Shown: positions 24,368-37,100, counted from the first letter of the stretch. The stretch is DNA of 64,000 nucleotides from Jaapia argillacea MUCL 33604 (GCA_000697665.1 KL197729.1:556583-620582), one strand, 5' to 3'. Numbers and translations are program-made. The notes: generated by a model from the letters alone, not told the origin.

Positions 24368-27006
24368 ATGGCATCAGAGATCTACAGGAGCGAGCTCGCC
24401 TTCCTGAAATTTGGTCATGCACTGTGGGAGCCAGATCCTGGTGGCTTATACCCTTGTGTTCGGATTGGTGATGTTGGATATTGCACCAATGGTTTCTTTG
24501 TGCGACTCTTCAATGTGCTAACTCCCACCCTCGACACTTCCCTTGTGCCAGAAGGGTTCACGCCCCTGGAATTTTCTGGTCCTCTCAGCTACAAACTGGG
24601 CCCGCACTGTCCCGGCGCCTATCACTCCGATAGTGTTCAGGAGTTTTCCGCGTCTTTCTCTGCTGGCGTTGGGTGAGTTTTTGAGAGGTTATTGCTTCAT
24701 ACGTTGTTGTTGAACTGAAGTAGTCAGGGACAAGTCGAGTTTTCCTTCTCTCGGAAGCGGGAGAGGGGAGCTGTGCTGGTACTCCGCGAGACCGCCCAGC
24801 GAGAAGATGCTCGATGCAAAGATCTGTTCAAAGACTACATGCAGAAACACTACCGAAGCTGGTTCGAGTTCGCCACCAAAGAAGGACACGGGATCGAGTT
24901 ATCTGATCTCGTTCTGGTAACTGGTCGCGATTTGACCGCAGAGTGGGCCATGGCCGCATTCAACCATAGTGACATCCAAGGTTCTGGCACATTCGGGACT
25001 GAACTCCCCGGCATGGCGATGGTCAAGTTTTCAGTTCGGGGTGGTTCGACGAGGAGCGGTTTCGTTTATCAACACTATAATTCGCAACCCAATGGTGAAA
25101 TGAACCAATGTTTGTTCATCCGAGGGTATCGAGTCAAGGAGAGGCGATTCTTGGCTCCGAAGGTGATCAGGGCTGCGGCTGGTCCTGAAGATTTCGGGAG
25201 GGACCGTCCTGGAGACCGAGGTGAAAGGGTCCTGTCTGGTAGTGATGGATCGGACGACGATATTGAGTCACTATCCGATCTGCCTAAGGTATGGCTCTTC
25301 ATCTAGTATCACTGCTTCATCAATTCATCACTCGTAATCAGGATGTCAATTTGCTTCTCCCACTTTTGGACTACGTCCTCGAGGTGAGACCTGCAGCCAT
25401 TCGCCTTGATCACACCTTTCTGAATCCCCATTGTAGAACTCAAATGTCGAGGTCGCGATAGCGCACGACGAGGATATTTGGCCATACCTTCCCAAGGTAA
25501 CACGATCCAAACTTTGTGTTTATCCGAGATCTCATGCTTGCTTTACTTAGACTAGTTTTGACGCGGGGGACCTACGACAGAGACTGGATATAGAGCATCC
25601 GAATATCGTGGTTGAGGACATGGGTAAGGGTTAATACTTGTCGCTTTTCTGAACGCCAGGCTGACGGTCACGTGTCTGTAGTTGGAATGGTACCAGCGGG
25701 CAATGTCCCTGACTCAGTGTACCCATCTGACACGGTTGACGGAGGGAAGGTCGACCGAGGTGAGTTTCATCTTGATCTCTCGAAAGCTGCTTGGCTGATA
25801 ATAGGGATAGGCAAGCCTGCCGTTAATGTTGGTGCGGGTGAAGACGGAGGTCCTCGAGTATCGCAAGCATCCCCGGATGATACGAACCGACTGCGTTCTT
25901 TCTCGACACCAGATCAGGAGGGCCCAGTAACAAAAGTTGAAGGTGGGTGTTCTCGTTCTTGTCTTGATGGACATATACTCAACTTGATTATAAAAGGACC
26001 TGACGTCATGCATGAATCCCACATAGATACGCTACGTGACAAACCACCGGAAACGAACTCCGACAAGAAAAGTGGTCCAATTAGGCGGAGCGATAAGCTG
26101 AAGGCAGCGCTTCCTGCACCCCTCTCTAGCGAGACCAAGGAAGGTGACTCTAAGAAGACACCCGCCACACAACCTGACAGTGATCCCTTGCAAGTTAAGG
26201 ACGGAAAACGCGCCCCCATCGTTGATACAAAGTTCAAGGATCCTCAGCGAATAGAGAGGCCAAGACCCAGTATCGCTCTCCATCCCCTACTGGCCAGGGG
26301 AGGCACACTGGAGTGGGATATAAAATACAATCCCACAACAGCGGCCATCGGGGCGCAAAGGGGGACAAATAGAATGTTGACTAGTATCCCACCTCTTCTG
26401 CTGCTCAGTAGCGCAACGAATCCTCCATTGCCATCGATGACCATCGTCTCTAGCCAGATACCATGGCAAATCATGGTTACACCCTCATCAACTAGCTACA
26501 TAACGCTATCCGACGTCATGTCGGCCATTTACACGTCCCTTCGTACCTCCATCTCTCGCGCCGAGTTCGAATCGCTGCCCGTCAAAGCCAAAATTCAAGT
26601 CAACGACGCTTTTGTGCAGAGATGGAAAAGCGTTGCAGGAGGGCAGAGGGAGATGGGGACAGAAAGGAGCAAGGGTGTTAAGAGGGTAGATTGGTTCTGT
26701 GGGAGGACCAGGTTTGAGGCTCTTGAATTGGCGGAGAGTGGTGGTGGGGAGTTTTGGGTCTTAAGAGTTCGAGGCGGGAGTCAGGATCTTGGAGATCCCA
26801 TGAAACATAGATCAGCCCCCGAACCCGTCGAACCGATGTCCCTTCCCGACATCTACTCGCCATCACATGTCCCCCACACACCTAGTTCGCGATCGTTTAC
26901 TCGCACACCAGCTGCGTGGCAGATACACCCTGAGCGCTATGCTCCGTCGGGATCCCGCAGTGCTAATCAGCTCGGCAACACCCACCATCTCCAGACTTCA
27001 CAATAA
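24368..27006 (+). CDS. ALWEP-module protein with C-terminal DUF6699-like domain
   Basis: Exons: 24368-24672, 24724-25288, 25342-25383, 25437-25496, 25551-25623, then from 25682 onward with further probable introns near 25757-25805 and 25945-25995, ending at 27006. The N-terminal module (MASEIYRSELAFLKFGHALW, RIGDVGYCTNGFFVRLFNVL, AEWAMAAFNHSDI, CLFIRGYRVKERRF) and the short helical exons (VNLLLPLLDYVLE, SNVEVAIAHDEDI) match the zinc-finger gene at 15025. After a charged disordered linker the C-terminus has PPLPSMTIVSSQIPWQIMV, TLSDVMSAIYTSLRTSIS and VKRVDWFCGRTRFEAL, which fits the basidiomycete DUF6699 family. No enzymatic motif seen. Function unknown. Confidence 0.75.
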
Positions 27007-27247
27007 TCATTCTCTCGCGTCTTCTTTCTCACAGACATCACCAACCACAGTTTGCGACTGCTCTTCGACTCGGATGGGGTTTGGGCGCTTGGTGGTTAGA
27101 GATGCAAGGCAGGATCTTCCTATGCTACCGAGAGAATACCTTGATTGTTTTGTGTACATCTATACCTTGACTTTAATTACTACAGCTCTTGTCCTTGTCA
27201 GTTATTCCCGCTACTTTAGTAGTGGGTCTTGTATCTGCGAAGTGTGG

Positions 27248-27255
27248 CCGTGTTC
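27248..27255. repeat. target-site duplication, left (CCGTGTTC)
   Basis: Identical to 34008-34015. Length 8 holds if the terminal repeat is taken to begin with C at 27256, which also pairs with the G at 34007. Confidence 0.85.
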
Positions 27256-27326
27256 CACCTGACCTTCCCACACTTTCAGTCTTATAAGACTTGACGCCCA
27301 GTGAGAAGTCGAGTCAAGTAGATCCA
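27256..27326. repeat. terminal inverted repeat, left
   Basis: Reverse complement of 33937-34007 with four mismatches. Contains the perfect 14-bp palindrome AGTCTTATAAGACT at 27278-27291. Confidence 0.9.
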
Positions 27327-27603
27327 TTCCCATCCAGGTAAATCCTATCCTAGGATGGGCATGGATATTTTGGACTATACGCAATTTTCTTGGATTTATT
27401 TTCCGTGGACATCCGTGTACAGACAACAAGATCGAGAATATGAGCCAAGCAGGTCCATGTGTATCAATTCGCCCTTATTGAACGGAAGTGATGGAATAAA
27501 CACCGATTATCATTATTTTGAGATACTAGAATAAAGATGAGCTAGACTACGACGACCGATTCAGTAACTACACTTCCGCAGCCTGTGCGGGGAGTCCAGA
27601 CAT

Positions 27604-30009
27604 TCACGGATTTGTTACGGGTTCTTTTGCTGCCTTGCTTTTGGCTGTGTACATCTGCGAAACACAACACTTAGAGAGTAGAAAGGCACCACAGATAGTC
27701 GGCATTGTTCACTCACAGCGATGGTCACAGGGTCCAAGTTCTTCCACAGTTTGTCAAACTCCTCTGTCGTGGTGTTAGGATGTTCCGCGTGACGGTCAAT
27801 CATGTAGAGGTTCCTGCAGAAGCAAGACGGCGAGGCTGGTAAGGGGTGGGAATAACAGCGCATTGAATGAGATGACAGAACCTGGGAGTTGTCGATTTCC
27901 GAGGCCTGATTGTGGCCGCCTTCTTCGTGGTGCCGGCTCCTTTGCTGTTACTCGAAGTACTGACTGGAGGTGGGATTGAAGGGACAACAAGGGGAGCAGT
28001 AGGCATCGACAAATCGGAGAGGGATGGTGGAACGAGTAGCTGGCCAGGCGAATCTAGCGGGGGTTCAGAAATGTGTTTACAGATTGACAACCAACGTGAG
28101 ACGTACCGAATGCAGATGGACATGGCCCTCCTCTAGAGTTTCCGTCGTGAGTCGGATCGCCGAAGATACCTCCGCTGGATAAAATACATCAGTTGAAAGC
28201 AAAGAAGAATTAAAATGAAATCGTACAGGGGATCAACAAATGGGACTTGCTGGGACAACAACGGGGATGGGGAGTTGTGTTCAGCGGAAGAGATCTGGAA
28301 TCGAAAGGTGTTATATATCAGGAATGATTCTTCGCAATATCAACGGAATGCATTCGCAAAAACTGGCCTTGGTTATCTCTAGAAGGGTGTGTGTCCGTTT
28401 GGAGGTGTTCGTCTCCTGCGATAGAGTGGAAACCACCGTGAGGGTGATATTTGAGGCGGTATGAGGCTCGTGCTCGGCGAGAGCAACAGCCTGCAGTTGC
28501 GCGATATCCGAGGCAGGATTGACCTCGTGCTCGGAATCGGTTGGACAATTAAGTTCATCGGTGGGAGGTGGATGTGCAAAGTCCAAGTCTGTAACTTTGC
28601 TAGCACCAGTGGTCGAGGGATGGTCGAGGGATGAAGGAACCCATTCGTTGCCGGGAGGCGGAGCAAATTCACCACTTGTTTCGGTCACAGGAACACCAGC
28701 CAAGGTGGACAACGGCACAATAAGCGCCGGAACATCAACCTGGCAATGTGGATCCACGAGATTGTTCGAGAGTCCAGGGTTTGGCAAGTTGATGATATCA
28801 GGCAGATCCAGAGAGGTTATCTCACCTTTCAACGGTGTAGACACAGAGGGTGTGTGTTTCGAACGCTTTTGGCAAGGCTGGGAATCATCGACGATCGACG
28901 ACGAGTTTGACCGCTTTGAGCCGGTGGCCAACGATTCAACTTCGCCTTCTTCTTTCTTCAACGCCTTCTTGTGAATAAACTGCGAGGCAAATCCTGGGTA
29001 GAACTTCGTTGCAAACTTGTCCAGCTTCCAGTCGTCAGCGCACAACCGGAACTCTGGGTATTTGTCGTACATCTGCTTGCGATAGTACTGTAGCGCAACC
29101 AGGGTCACCTGCCCCCACTTCGCTGGCGCTACCCCATTCCGAAGCATCTCGAGCCAGGTGGACTTACTATACTCACGCATCTTCGCCACCTGCTCCCCTG
29201 TAACCGATCCACCAAAGATAGTCTCGATATACTCAGCCATGACATTTTCGTCGTTATTGATCAGGCGAGTTCTTCCACGCGGCTTCTCCTTATCTCCTGC
29301 CTTTGCTGCGTCGGAGTTGGTTCTTGGGTGGTCATCTCGGTATGCTTTGTATGTCCACCACTTGACCATCTGGAAGTCAGCTCGATTCAAGGGGCCATCA
29401 GGCAGTTTGGGAGCAGCTGCACTCGGCGCCAACGAAGCCTCCGTAACTTGCTGATGTTCTTGTGCATGGTCCAGGCCTGTGCTTGGCTGTGGGATAGCCT
29501 GAAGAAGGAAATGGTAAGCCTGCCTGTACAAAGGTGAGTAGATCTCTGAAAGTTGATTTCTCGTCAAATGGTGACGTACGTCCAAGTATCCAATTCCACC
29601 TTTAACCGAAGGTAGGCTAGATTTCCAGCCTCAGCAAGTTCTTCCCCTGTGGCCTCCCGGACAATTTGGAGATAGTTTGTTCGTCGCTGATCGTGTCCAG
29701 CGAAGTAGGGGCTCTAGGAGGTATTGAATTATGGTACGAAGAGGCAGGAAGATTTCCTGGTGAGCTCACCATTGGTCGTCCTTGTGGTGGTGGGGTCTCA
29801 GAGACACGAAAGTCGGCAATGCGCAACATATTGGGTGTTTGTGTCATCCGAATTGCTCTCTCACCCATATTGAACGGAGCAGGTGGAAACATAGATTCAT
29901 CTATGGAGCTGCCTGAAGGAGTAGGTGTCAAGTATGGGCCTAGTGGAGACAGTGGTGTTGGAGAGCTTGACATATTTTCCAGCATCGACATGGGGGAAGT
30001 TGAAGACAT
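27604..30009 (-). CDS. transposon accessory protein
   Basis: First ATG at 30009 (MSSTSPMSMLENMSSS); an upstream frame without ATG is also open. Ser/Pro-rich start, then a helical stretch (EELAEAGNLAYLRLKVELDT), donor near 29578, acceptor near 29543. The large exon reads YSPLYRQAYHFLLQAI, RADFQMVKWWTYKAYRDDHP, KSTWLEMLRNGVAPAKWGQV, FRLCADDWKLDKFATKFYPG. Short 3' exons follow down to the stop 27604-27606, including DRHAEHPNTTTEEFDKLWKN and YTAKSKAAKEPVTNP. Proteins with this TWLEML...CADDWK pattern accompany Tnp2-type transposases in Agaricomycetes. No catalytic motif. Its job in transposition is unknown, perhaps DNA binding, by analogy with second genes of CACTA elements. Frame intact as far as I can see. 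Confidence 0.7.
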
Positions 30010-30099
30010 TGCGGCAGATGCCGTTGAGCTCGATATCAAGTTTATGTGCCCGGTCTCCACTACTTATATTGATACATATTTCTTCACAAGATATTTCAT

Positions 30100-33000
30100 T
30101 CATTCTTCGGGGATCTGTTCTGCTACTCCCCCCAAAACATTGAGCCCAGGCTGCTCAAGAACAAAGTACCCCTTCTGCCCATCTGTATCCTTCTGCAATA
30201 CCATTCTGACAACTGACTCGATTGTGGTAACCTCAACAACTACTAACGCAGCATCTCCTTGGTACTGGCACCACCATACTGTGTTGAAGGAGCTTTCCCA
30301 GATGGCAGCATCCAGGCATGAATAGAGTGAAATGAGTGCTAGTGCCACAGTCTCATCGTGGAGTACCGCTCGGAAGTAAAAACGGACTTCACCAAATTCT
30401 GTTTTATTGTTGATTCTGAGCTATTCGGTTGGACAAAAGATTGTGGAACCCATCAGCTAGTGAAGAATTGATAATGGAGAATAAGAGGCTCAAGACATAC
30501 TTTCACATTTCTTGATGCCCAAACAGCTTGTCGTGTTGCAAGCAACTCCCTCCAAAGTGATCGAGCCACCTGTCTAGTCGGGAGGCGTAAGCGAGCCCAC
30601 CTTGTCACCAATGGTTTATCCCAGTCCTCCCGAACCTCCCCCTGAGTCTCCATGTACTGAGATATTGCAAGAGCTTCGGGTGGGCTTGTAGGTTGTGCCC
30701 TTCCATCCTTTGCCGTTAGGAGTGCAAATCCTCCACCGAGATCTTGTGCACCTCGAGGAAGAAAGCTAGGCTCTAATTCAAGATCTGGAATAAGGACCTT
30801 GAGAGTATTTACTTGGGATCGGCGGAGCCCACGTTGTGAGATATTCTGGTATGGATTCGAAGGCTGCTTCACCTCTTCTCCCAAGTTACCAATTGTTCGT
30901 TCCATTGTCCACTGTGTGTAGTAGACAAGTGGTCCAAGTCGAGCCACTTCAGGAGCAAGGTGGACGAGGGCATGAATACTTTGTCGACAAAAATGAAGTC
31001 GATCGGCCCGCCGCTGGTAATATAAGAGCTCGAATTCTTCCACATATTCAATGAGAAACCGATGAGCCTGTTGGAGTTGGGATGTCGAGATGGATCGCTG
31101 ATGAAGTAACCGAGTGGCAAAGACAAGTTTGCAAAAATGGCGCCAGTATTTTCGAGGGAGTATCTTGCGAAGAAGTGCTGGTGCAAGACCGTAAACATAT
31201 GTAAGGAATTCTCGTGCCTTGTATCCGCTTGACATCTTTTCGGTGGGGTTCTGGGGGGCACAGTCGAAACAGCCAGGGATATCAGATGTCGCAGCTTCAA
31301 AATCTTTCCCGTGATCCCTCCAGGTGGTACCAACAAGTACCATCCAATCCCAAGTGCTCTTGTGGTCACTTGGGCTGCAGTCGATCATGCCGCACCAAAG
31401 CGCAAATAGGAGGTCTGGGATATTCAAAGAGTCAAGGTGCATTTGGTCGCAACTGAACATCCTGGGGATTCCCATACTCCGAGAAATTCCACTTAGAAGA
31501 CTTGGCTTCGAGATTCCAGTTATGAGGCGACGCTTTGCGTACTGTGTTGGATTGGGGGACTTCTGGAGGAAGACCAGATTGGACCGGTAAAGCTCTTCAG
31601 AAACGGGCGGAAGCCAACGAATGTCGTAGTCTGGGTGGTCGCTGCCCGGAACGCAATAATTATCCGGCTTGAGCAAGGCAGGATAATACCGAGTAGCACC
31701 CATTTTGTGCCGTCCTTTGAGTGGACAATGGAGGCGGCAACCTTTTGCGCCTGTGGGGCCAACGAGACCATTGAGATATGCTAACCTGGGGCCATCAGCT
31801 GTTCCAAGTGCGAGGAATGGATTTGAGGTATACACAACATTCTTCGAAGCATCCCAAACACGGAGACCCTCATTTTGCAGTGCCTGAAGGTGATGCAATC
31901 CTGGGAATAGAGAGGAGTCAACAACTTTCGGTTTGTTGGGCCCTGGAATAAATCCCCCCGGTAAGACATGCTTCTTCTTGTAGCGCAGATCTGGAGGAAG
32001 ATCGAGGATTACCCAGATGTAAATCCAGCAGTCTGACACCTTGTTGCGAATCAGCTGAGCTCCATCCAATGAAAGCAGCAATACAGTGTCTTCTGGTTTG
32101 ATGTGCCCAGCCCGAACGGCACCGAGGTAGTCGCTACCGTAGTATATGTCCTCGAAGTGAGACCATTTCCCTCCATTGGCCTGAAGCTGCGTGTTGATCA
32201 GCGTGGTCTGGAGCTCTCGATGACGCATATTTTCGGCACCCTGAGTCGTACGGCGTAGAGCCTGTAACTGGGGACCGAGTGGTATTGTGAGGAATTCCTG
32301 CCGCGGAACTTTCAATTTGCCCCCACTCTCTCTGAGCTGTACTTGGTCATATCGCAGCTCTGAACACTTGGTACAAGTGTCGAGGTGGGCGAGAGGACCA
32401 GTAAATCTGTGGCATGAGTTGATACACATGTCGTGCTTCATGGAAACAACCCCTGTCAACTCAACAATCTTCCGTTTTATTTGATCATACGAAAGGATCT
32501 GGTGATCGGGATTACGGCGAAGATATGCACGTTGCACATTGTTATATGCAGCCTGGGAGGCATTACTAATAGCAAGGTAGAGATCGATTGAAAAGCGAAG
32601 GTCGGGGTCGTCCATCGTGAGCGGCTCACGTATTGGGGAATGGATGTGCTCGACTACATGAGTCTCGAGATCTCCATTATCCAACGAAGCACTTTTCAGA
32701 GCTTCGATGAAGTCCAGGGACAGTTGGATTTTGGGAATCAGAGATGTCGGGGGACTTTCCCCACCAGGGCCTCGCTCTCTTCCTGCATCCCTATCAACAC
32801 CGGCATCCTGACCTGCACTTTCACCATCACCCTGACCCTCGCCCTGACCCTTGCCCTTGCCCTTGCCCTTGCCCTTGCCCTTGCCCTCGCCATTTCCCTC
32901 GCCCTTGCCGTCACCCTAGCCCTCGCCATCACCCTGGCCCTGGCCCTGGCCATCACCGTCACCGTCACCCTTGCCGTTGCCCTGGCCCTGGCCCTGGCCC

Positions 33001-33372
33001 TCGCTGTCACCCTCAGGCTGACCCTGATTCATACCCTCTTCATTCCCTTCTCTATCCACACCTGCACCAAAGCCACCTCGGCCATCCAAGTCGTCACCTT
33101 CTGGACCTTCTCGATCTTCCAAACTACTGGGATCAATGCCTGGTGGCCGTTCTGATCCAAGTTCAGGTGTATCGGTGCCATTCAACTGGTGTATTAGTGG
33201 TTCGTCCTCTATTCCACCTGGATCTCCCGTGTCCACCTTTCGGTTGCCATATACATAAGAATTTCAAGCGAAGGAGAAGTGAAATGGTAAGCACACACCT
33301 CTGGACTTGCTTCGTGGGTTGGCCCGGTTTCCCTCCTTCGCTTCTGGCGGTGTCTACCTCCACCATCGACAT
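30100..33372 (-). CDS. Tnp2/Plavaka-type transposase with one in-frame TAG
   Basis: Likely start at 33372 (MSMVEVDTARSEGGK), an intron near 33240-33295, then a frame through a Gly/Gln-rich repeat into the core. The core has CINSCHRFTGPLAHLDTC and a further CSELRYD, the Cys-rich segment typical of Tnp2-like proteins. It continues with VLLLSLDGAQLIRNK (an Asp-containing catalytic-core strand), CRLHCPLKGRHKMGATRYYP, and NLGEEVKQPSNPYQNISQRG. An intron at about 30500 leads to a last exon (FGEVRFYFRAVLHDETVALA, WWCQYQGDAALVVVEVTTIE) that ends at 30100. A TAG at 32916-32918 interrupts the otherwise continuous frame within the repeat. Unless spliced out, it truncates the protein or forces a start downstream. 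Confidence 0.8.
32818..33030. repeat. hexamer low-complexity tract (TTGCCC / CTGGCC)
   Basis: On the plus strand a run of TTGCCC units, then CTGGCC units, with CATCAC interruptions. Read on the minus strand it encodes a Gly-Gln/Gly-Lys/Gly-Asp run in the N-terminal part of the transposase. Confidence 0.9.
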
Positions 33373-33936
33373 CTTGCTGTTCAGTAGCACGCCTTTCGTC
33401 TTGAATACGGCTATTTCCTCCACCTAGGCTGAAACCTGCAGAGGCAGCAAATTCTGCGAAGGATCCTACAGGTTGTTTTCAATGTGGTTGATGGAGGTAC
33501 CAGGCAGAGCGAGACAAGACAGTTGGTTCCTTGCAGTAAGTTGCACAGTCACATATGTAAGTGTAAGGAACACCGGAGCCACTCGACATTCGTCAAGCTG
33601 TTGTGGTGGGGGGATCTGGAGGCCAGAGGAGGTTTTTGATTGAAGAGACCGGCGGGGTAGGTACAAGAGCAACGATGAGAGTACCGGGAGGACTTGGTAG
33701 TGATTACAAGGAAGCGATTTTGTCACCGTGTACCTGCCTGGCTAAAGCAACACACGAACGGACAGCACGCGACATCGCGACACCCTTCGAAATGGTCGGG
33801 CAGACATGCCAGGTTTTGCCAAGTTCGCCACGATAAATTGACGTGATGCAAGAATACGAGACGGAACATAAATATCAAGGATTCTTATGGATGGCCATGG
33901 ATAAGTCTCACACGCTACGATTTACACGGACCGCGC

Positions 33937-34007
33937 TGGATCTGCTTAGCTCGACTTTTCACTGGGCGTCAAGTCTTATAAGACTGAAAGTGTGGGAAGG
34001 TCAGGTG
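33937..34007. repeat. terminal inverted repeat, right
   Basis: Partner of 27256-27326; palindrome AGTCTTATAAGACT at 33972-33985. Confidence 0.9.
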
Positions 34008-34015
34008 CCGTGTTC
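34008..34015. repeat. target-site duplication, right (CCGTGTTC)
   Basis: Identical to 27248-27255, directly beyond the right terminal repeat. Confidence 0.85.
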
Positions 34016-34143
34016 CCCGCCATTTTTGAGCTTGATGACCAATCTGCCCAATCTCCGCTATCTGAGTTCCAAACACCCGTCCCTCTTTCAGCCAACATCA
34101 CCTCCTTCAGCCAAGACCGTCGTTTCTTTCATCCTCGTCCACC

Positions 34144-37100
34144 ATGTCCTCTCCTATCTTGCTTTGTGGATCTTACCTTACGCATTCCGTCAATATCCTG
34201 CTGGACAGAGAGCAACCACAATCACTTCTCTCCATCCATTTCGTCAATCGCCACAACCTTCCTCACTCCATTACTGTCAGTGATGGCTATGCCACCTGCT
34301 TTGCGTCCGGTCCCATACTCGTCTACAACTTGGATGGAGCTTATCAATCTACTTTCCCACTTTGCATCTGTAATCTGCCACAAGCCGATGTCATCCTCGG
34401 TCAGGATTGGTTCAATGGTTGTCAACCATCTTTTTCGACAACTGGCTTCTTGATCACTCCTCTTGACCCCTCCAAATTGTCTCCTGGTCACTTGTGGGTT
34501 CCCAAATGTCGTTCATTCCATTCTCCTCTGTGGTGCTTTCGCTCCCAACTGAAACATTCTTCATTCGCAGCGCCCGCTTCTTCCCAAACAACACCCAATG
34601 CCTGTATGGCTCTGCCAAACCCCGCTATGCCACATGCCACTCCATGTCTTGTCAGCGATAGATACTGTGCCCACGACGTTATCTGTAATCCTTCTTCACC
34701 GCATTTCCTGTTTTCATTGGGCGAAAATACTCTTCGTACATTACTTGACTGTCACGGCATTCGCCACTCATCATTATCCATGAACAATTGTACTTGTGTC
34801 CTTGCTCACCACCTTCTCAATGGACATTGTGCCCAACATTGCCTTCAGTGTGATGTTGACCATTGCGTAGCAACATTGTGCTGCTCCTGCACCGATTGCC
34901 ATGCAGTCTCATCCAGCACCGACACTTCTCTCAGCCTCGCCACAGCCACCTTACAAGACTTGGTGGAAATTGCGGCAAGCTCAGAATTTGACATTGTGTG
35001 GTTGAACAAACTCTGCGAGAGTATTGGCATAGTCTCGAATGTGAATCAGAACAAATGTCGCAAACTGTTGGAAATGCTCGCCATTCGTGTCAAAACTCTC
35101 AACGACCTTCCATCCATGACAACGGAAACCCTTTTCGATGATTTAGAAACAATGCCCATTCCTGCCCTGACAGCACTTGCATCGTCTCACGGTCTGATAT
35201 TGCCCAACACTCCAACCGCGGACTACATATGCAATGTTACGATGGAACATGTAAGTCGAGGCCATTGCAGCCGATCCAATACGAATGAACACTCCCCTGA
35301 AGCGTGCTCTCGCTTGCGAGAAGATACCAATTCGCTTGACTCCACATCCACCGACATCGACCTACAAATTTACCTGCTCTCCCGTGTCCAGCGTCGAATC
35401 AACAAAAAACCCGCTAGGCGACTGCTAGAACTGCATGGTGTCTTCTTCGAGTCCTCAGACACTGTCTCCAAGTTACGACGACGTCTTCGCCACTACATTA
35501 CAGAGTTGAGGAAGGGCAAGAATACTGAACGAAAGCACGTGCAAGCGGCACAAAACTGGGACCAGAACGGGTCCAAATTGCAAGCGAAACTTCAGATGTT
35601 CTTGTCGACCCCGCTGGTGTGGTCACAACTGTTGATGGTCACCTGGCTCTATCTCTCTGTCATGATTGTTTGCTCTGTGTTCGCAAGGCGAAAACACCGC
35701 CAACTTCACTAGCCAATCGAACGTATCTTGGACCTGTACCTCCTTGCTTGACAGATTTGACTGTGGTTGAAGAGGCCATGATTGCTAGGTGCTGAGCGAA
35801 GTGTTGGGTAGTCGAATTGAAGGAAGATAAGCAAGACCTACAGCTCACTACAAATCAGAGAGGTATGAAGGGACACATCATCATCTACCCTCAGAAGCCT
35901 GAAAAGATTGTGGCTGTTCTTCCTCCTCCCATGGATGAAATTATCACTCCGATTTGCATCATTTTCGTTGGTTCCACGCCCCCCACACAACAGTGGCTTT
36001 GAGAAAAGGCGAAACCGTTGTCTGTTCGTCGAGAGAATGTCCGAAATGCCCTTTCATGGTTGAAGTGTCACAACCCACACTACAAAAACATCACAATCGA
36101 TCATGGCGCTATCAATGCGCTGCCTGAAGACGATGTCCTGCCCTTCACCGTCAACCACGTATTGCTGAATGACGCCCAAGACGATATCACGTCTCGGTAC
36201 GATGCCAATGGCCCACCAGTTGACAATCCCTCCCCACCAACAGCATCAGAACTGAACTCGGTTCCTTTCCAAAATGTGGTGATCACTGATGTCGACGGCA
36301 ATGCACCATCAAATGAGCTTCGAGCTGCTGCCGTTCGCCATGTCACCAAAAAACGTGGTTCCTACGTTGAGATACCACACGGGCCTGAACCCATGAACGA
36401 GTTTTTCAATCCGGACCTTTTCCCAATGATATACCCATCACTTTTCCCCTATGGAATCAGAGGGTTTGAAGATCGTAGATGTGTTGCACCGCTGTCGATG
36501 AAACGACACGTCAAGCATTTTTTCAACCTTCGCGACCGCCGATTCCAAGAACACTACTCATTCCTTTTCACGGCTTTCAACATCCTGCAACGTCGTCAGG
36601 TGCTTCTCCACACGAGCCTCAAAGTCAAGAAATCCAGTTTTGACTCTATTGCTGCTGGTTTTGCATCTGTGTCCGCTCAAGCCATCCATTGTGTCACCGA
36701 GAGAGTCTGTCGTGGAGACACGGCAACCGCGCACAGTGACGAAGAGAAGCGCGTTCTTGCTTTGATGAAAGAGGTGAAGCTTGTCACCTCGCATGTGCCT
36801 GGTTCATCGGCATCACGAGTCGTGATGCGAAATAAGATCCGAGCCCTCACGATGACACTTGGCTTGCCGAGCTTTTATCTTACCATCAATCCTGCGGACG
36901 TTTACAGCCCCATCGTCAAGTTTCTGGCTGGCGAAGACATCGACGTCGACAACCTCTTACCAGAACATGTCCCGAAGTATCATGAACAAACCATCCTTAT
37001 CGCCAAGAATCCTGCGATAGCTGCAAAGTTTTTCAACATCTACATGAAAGCCTTCATCTCAACACTCCTCGCATTTGATCCCAAACAAAGAAACCTGGTC

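Larger units (their letters stand above)
27256..34007 (-). mobile_element. complete Tnp2/Plavaka-like DNA transposon, 6.75 kb
   Basis: Bounded by 71-bp inverted repeats starting CACCTGACC and ending GGTCAGGTG, 67 of 71 bases matching and the outer 49 identical. Directly outside lies the same 8-mer, CCGTGTTC, at 27248-27255 and 34008-34015, a target-site duplication. Inside, both on the minus strand, are a transposase (30100-33372) and an accessory protein (27604-30009), only 90 bases apart. Structure and nearly perfect ends suggest recent insertion. The pre-insertion site rejoins cleanly as GTGTGG-CCGTGTTC-CCGCC. The transposase coding frame carries one stop, see that entry. Confidence 0.9.

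Noticed and set aside
28519-28974. Plus-strand frame of 151 codons
   Set aside because: Antisense of the transposon accessory protein.
32640-33155. Plus-strand frame rich in Leu-Ala repeats
   Set aside because: Translation of the hexamer low-complexity tract opposite the transposase; no independent gene.
27247-34016. 10-bp target duplication (GCCGTGTTCC) for the transposon
   Set aside because: The outermost C/G pair also fits the inverted repeat; assigning it there leaves an 8-bp duplication, the simpler reading.
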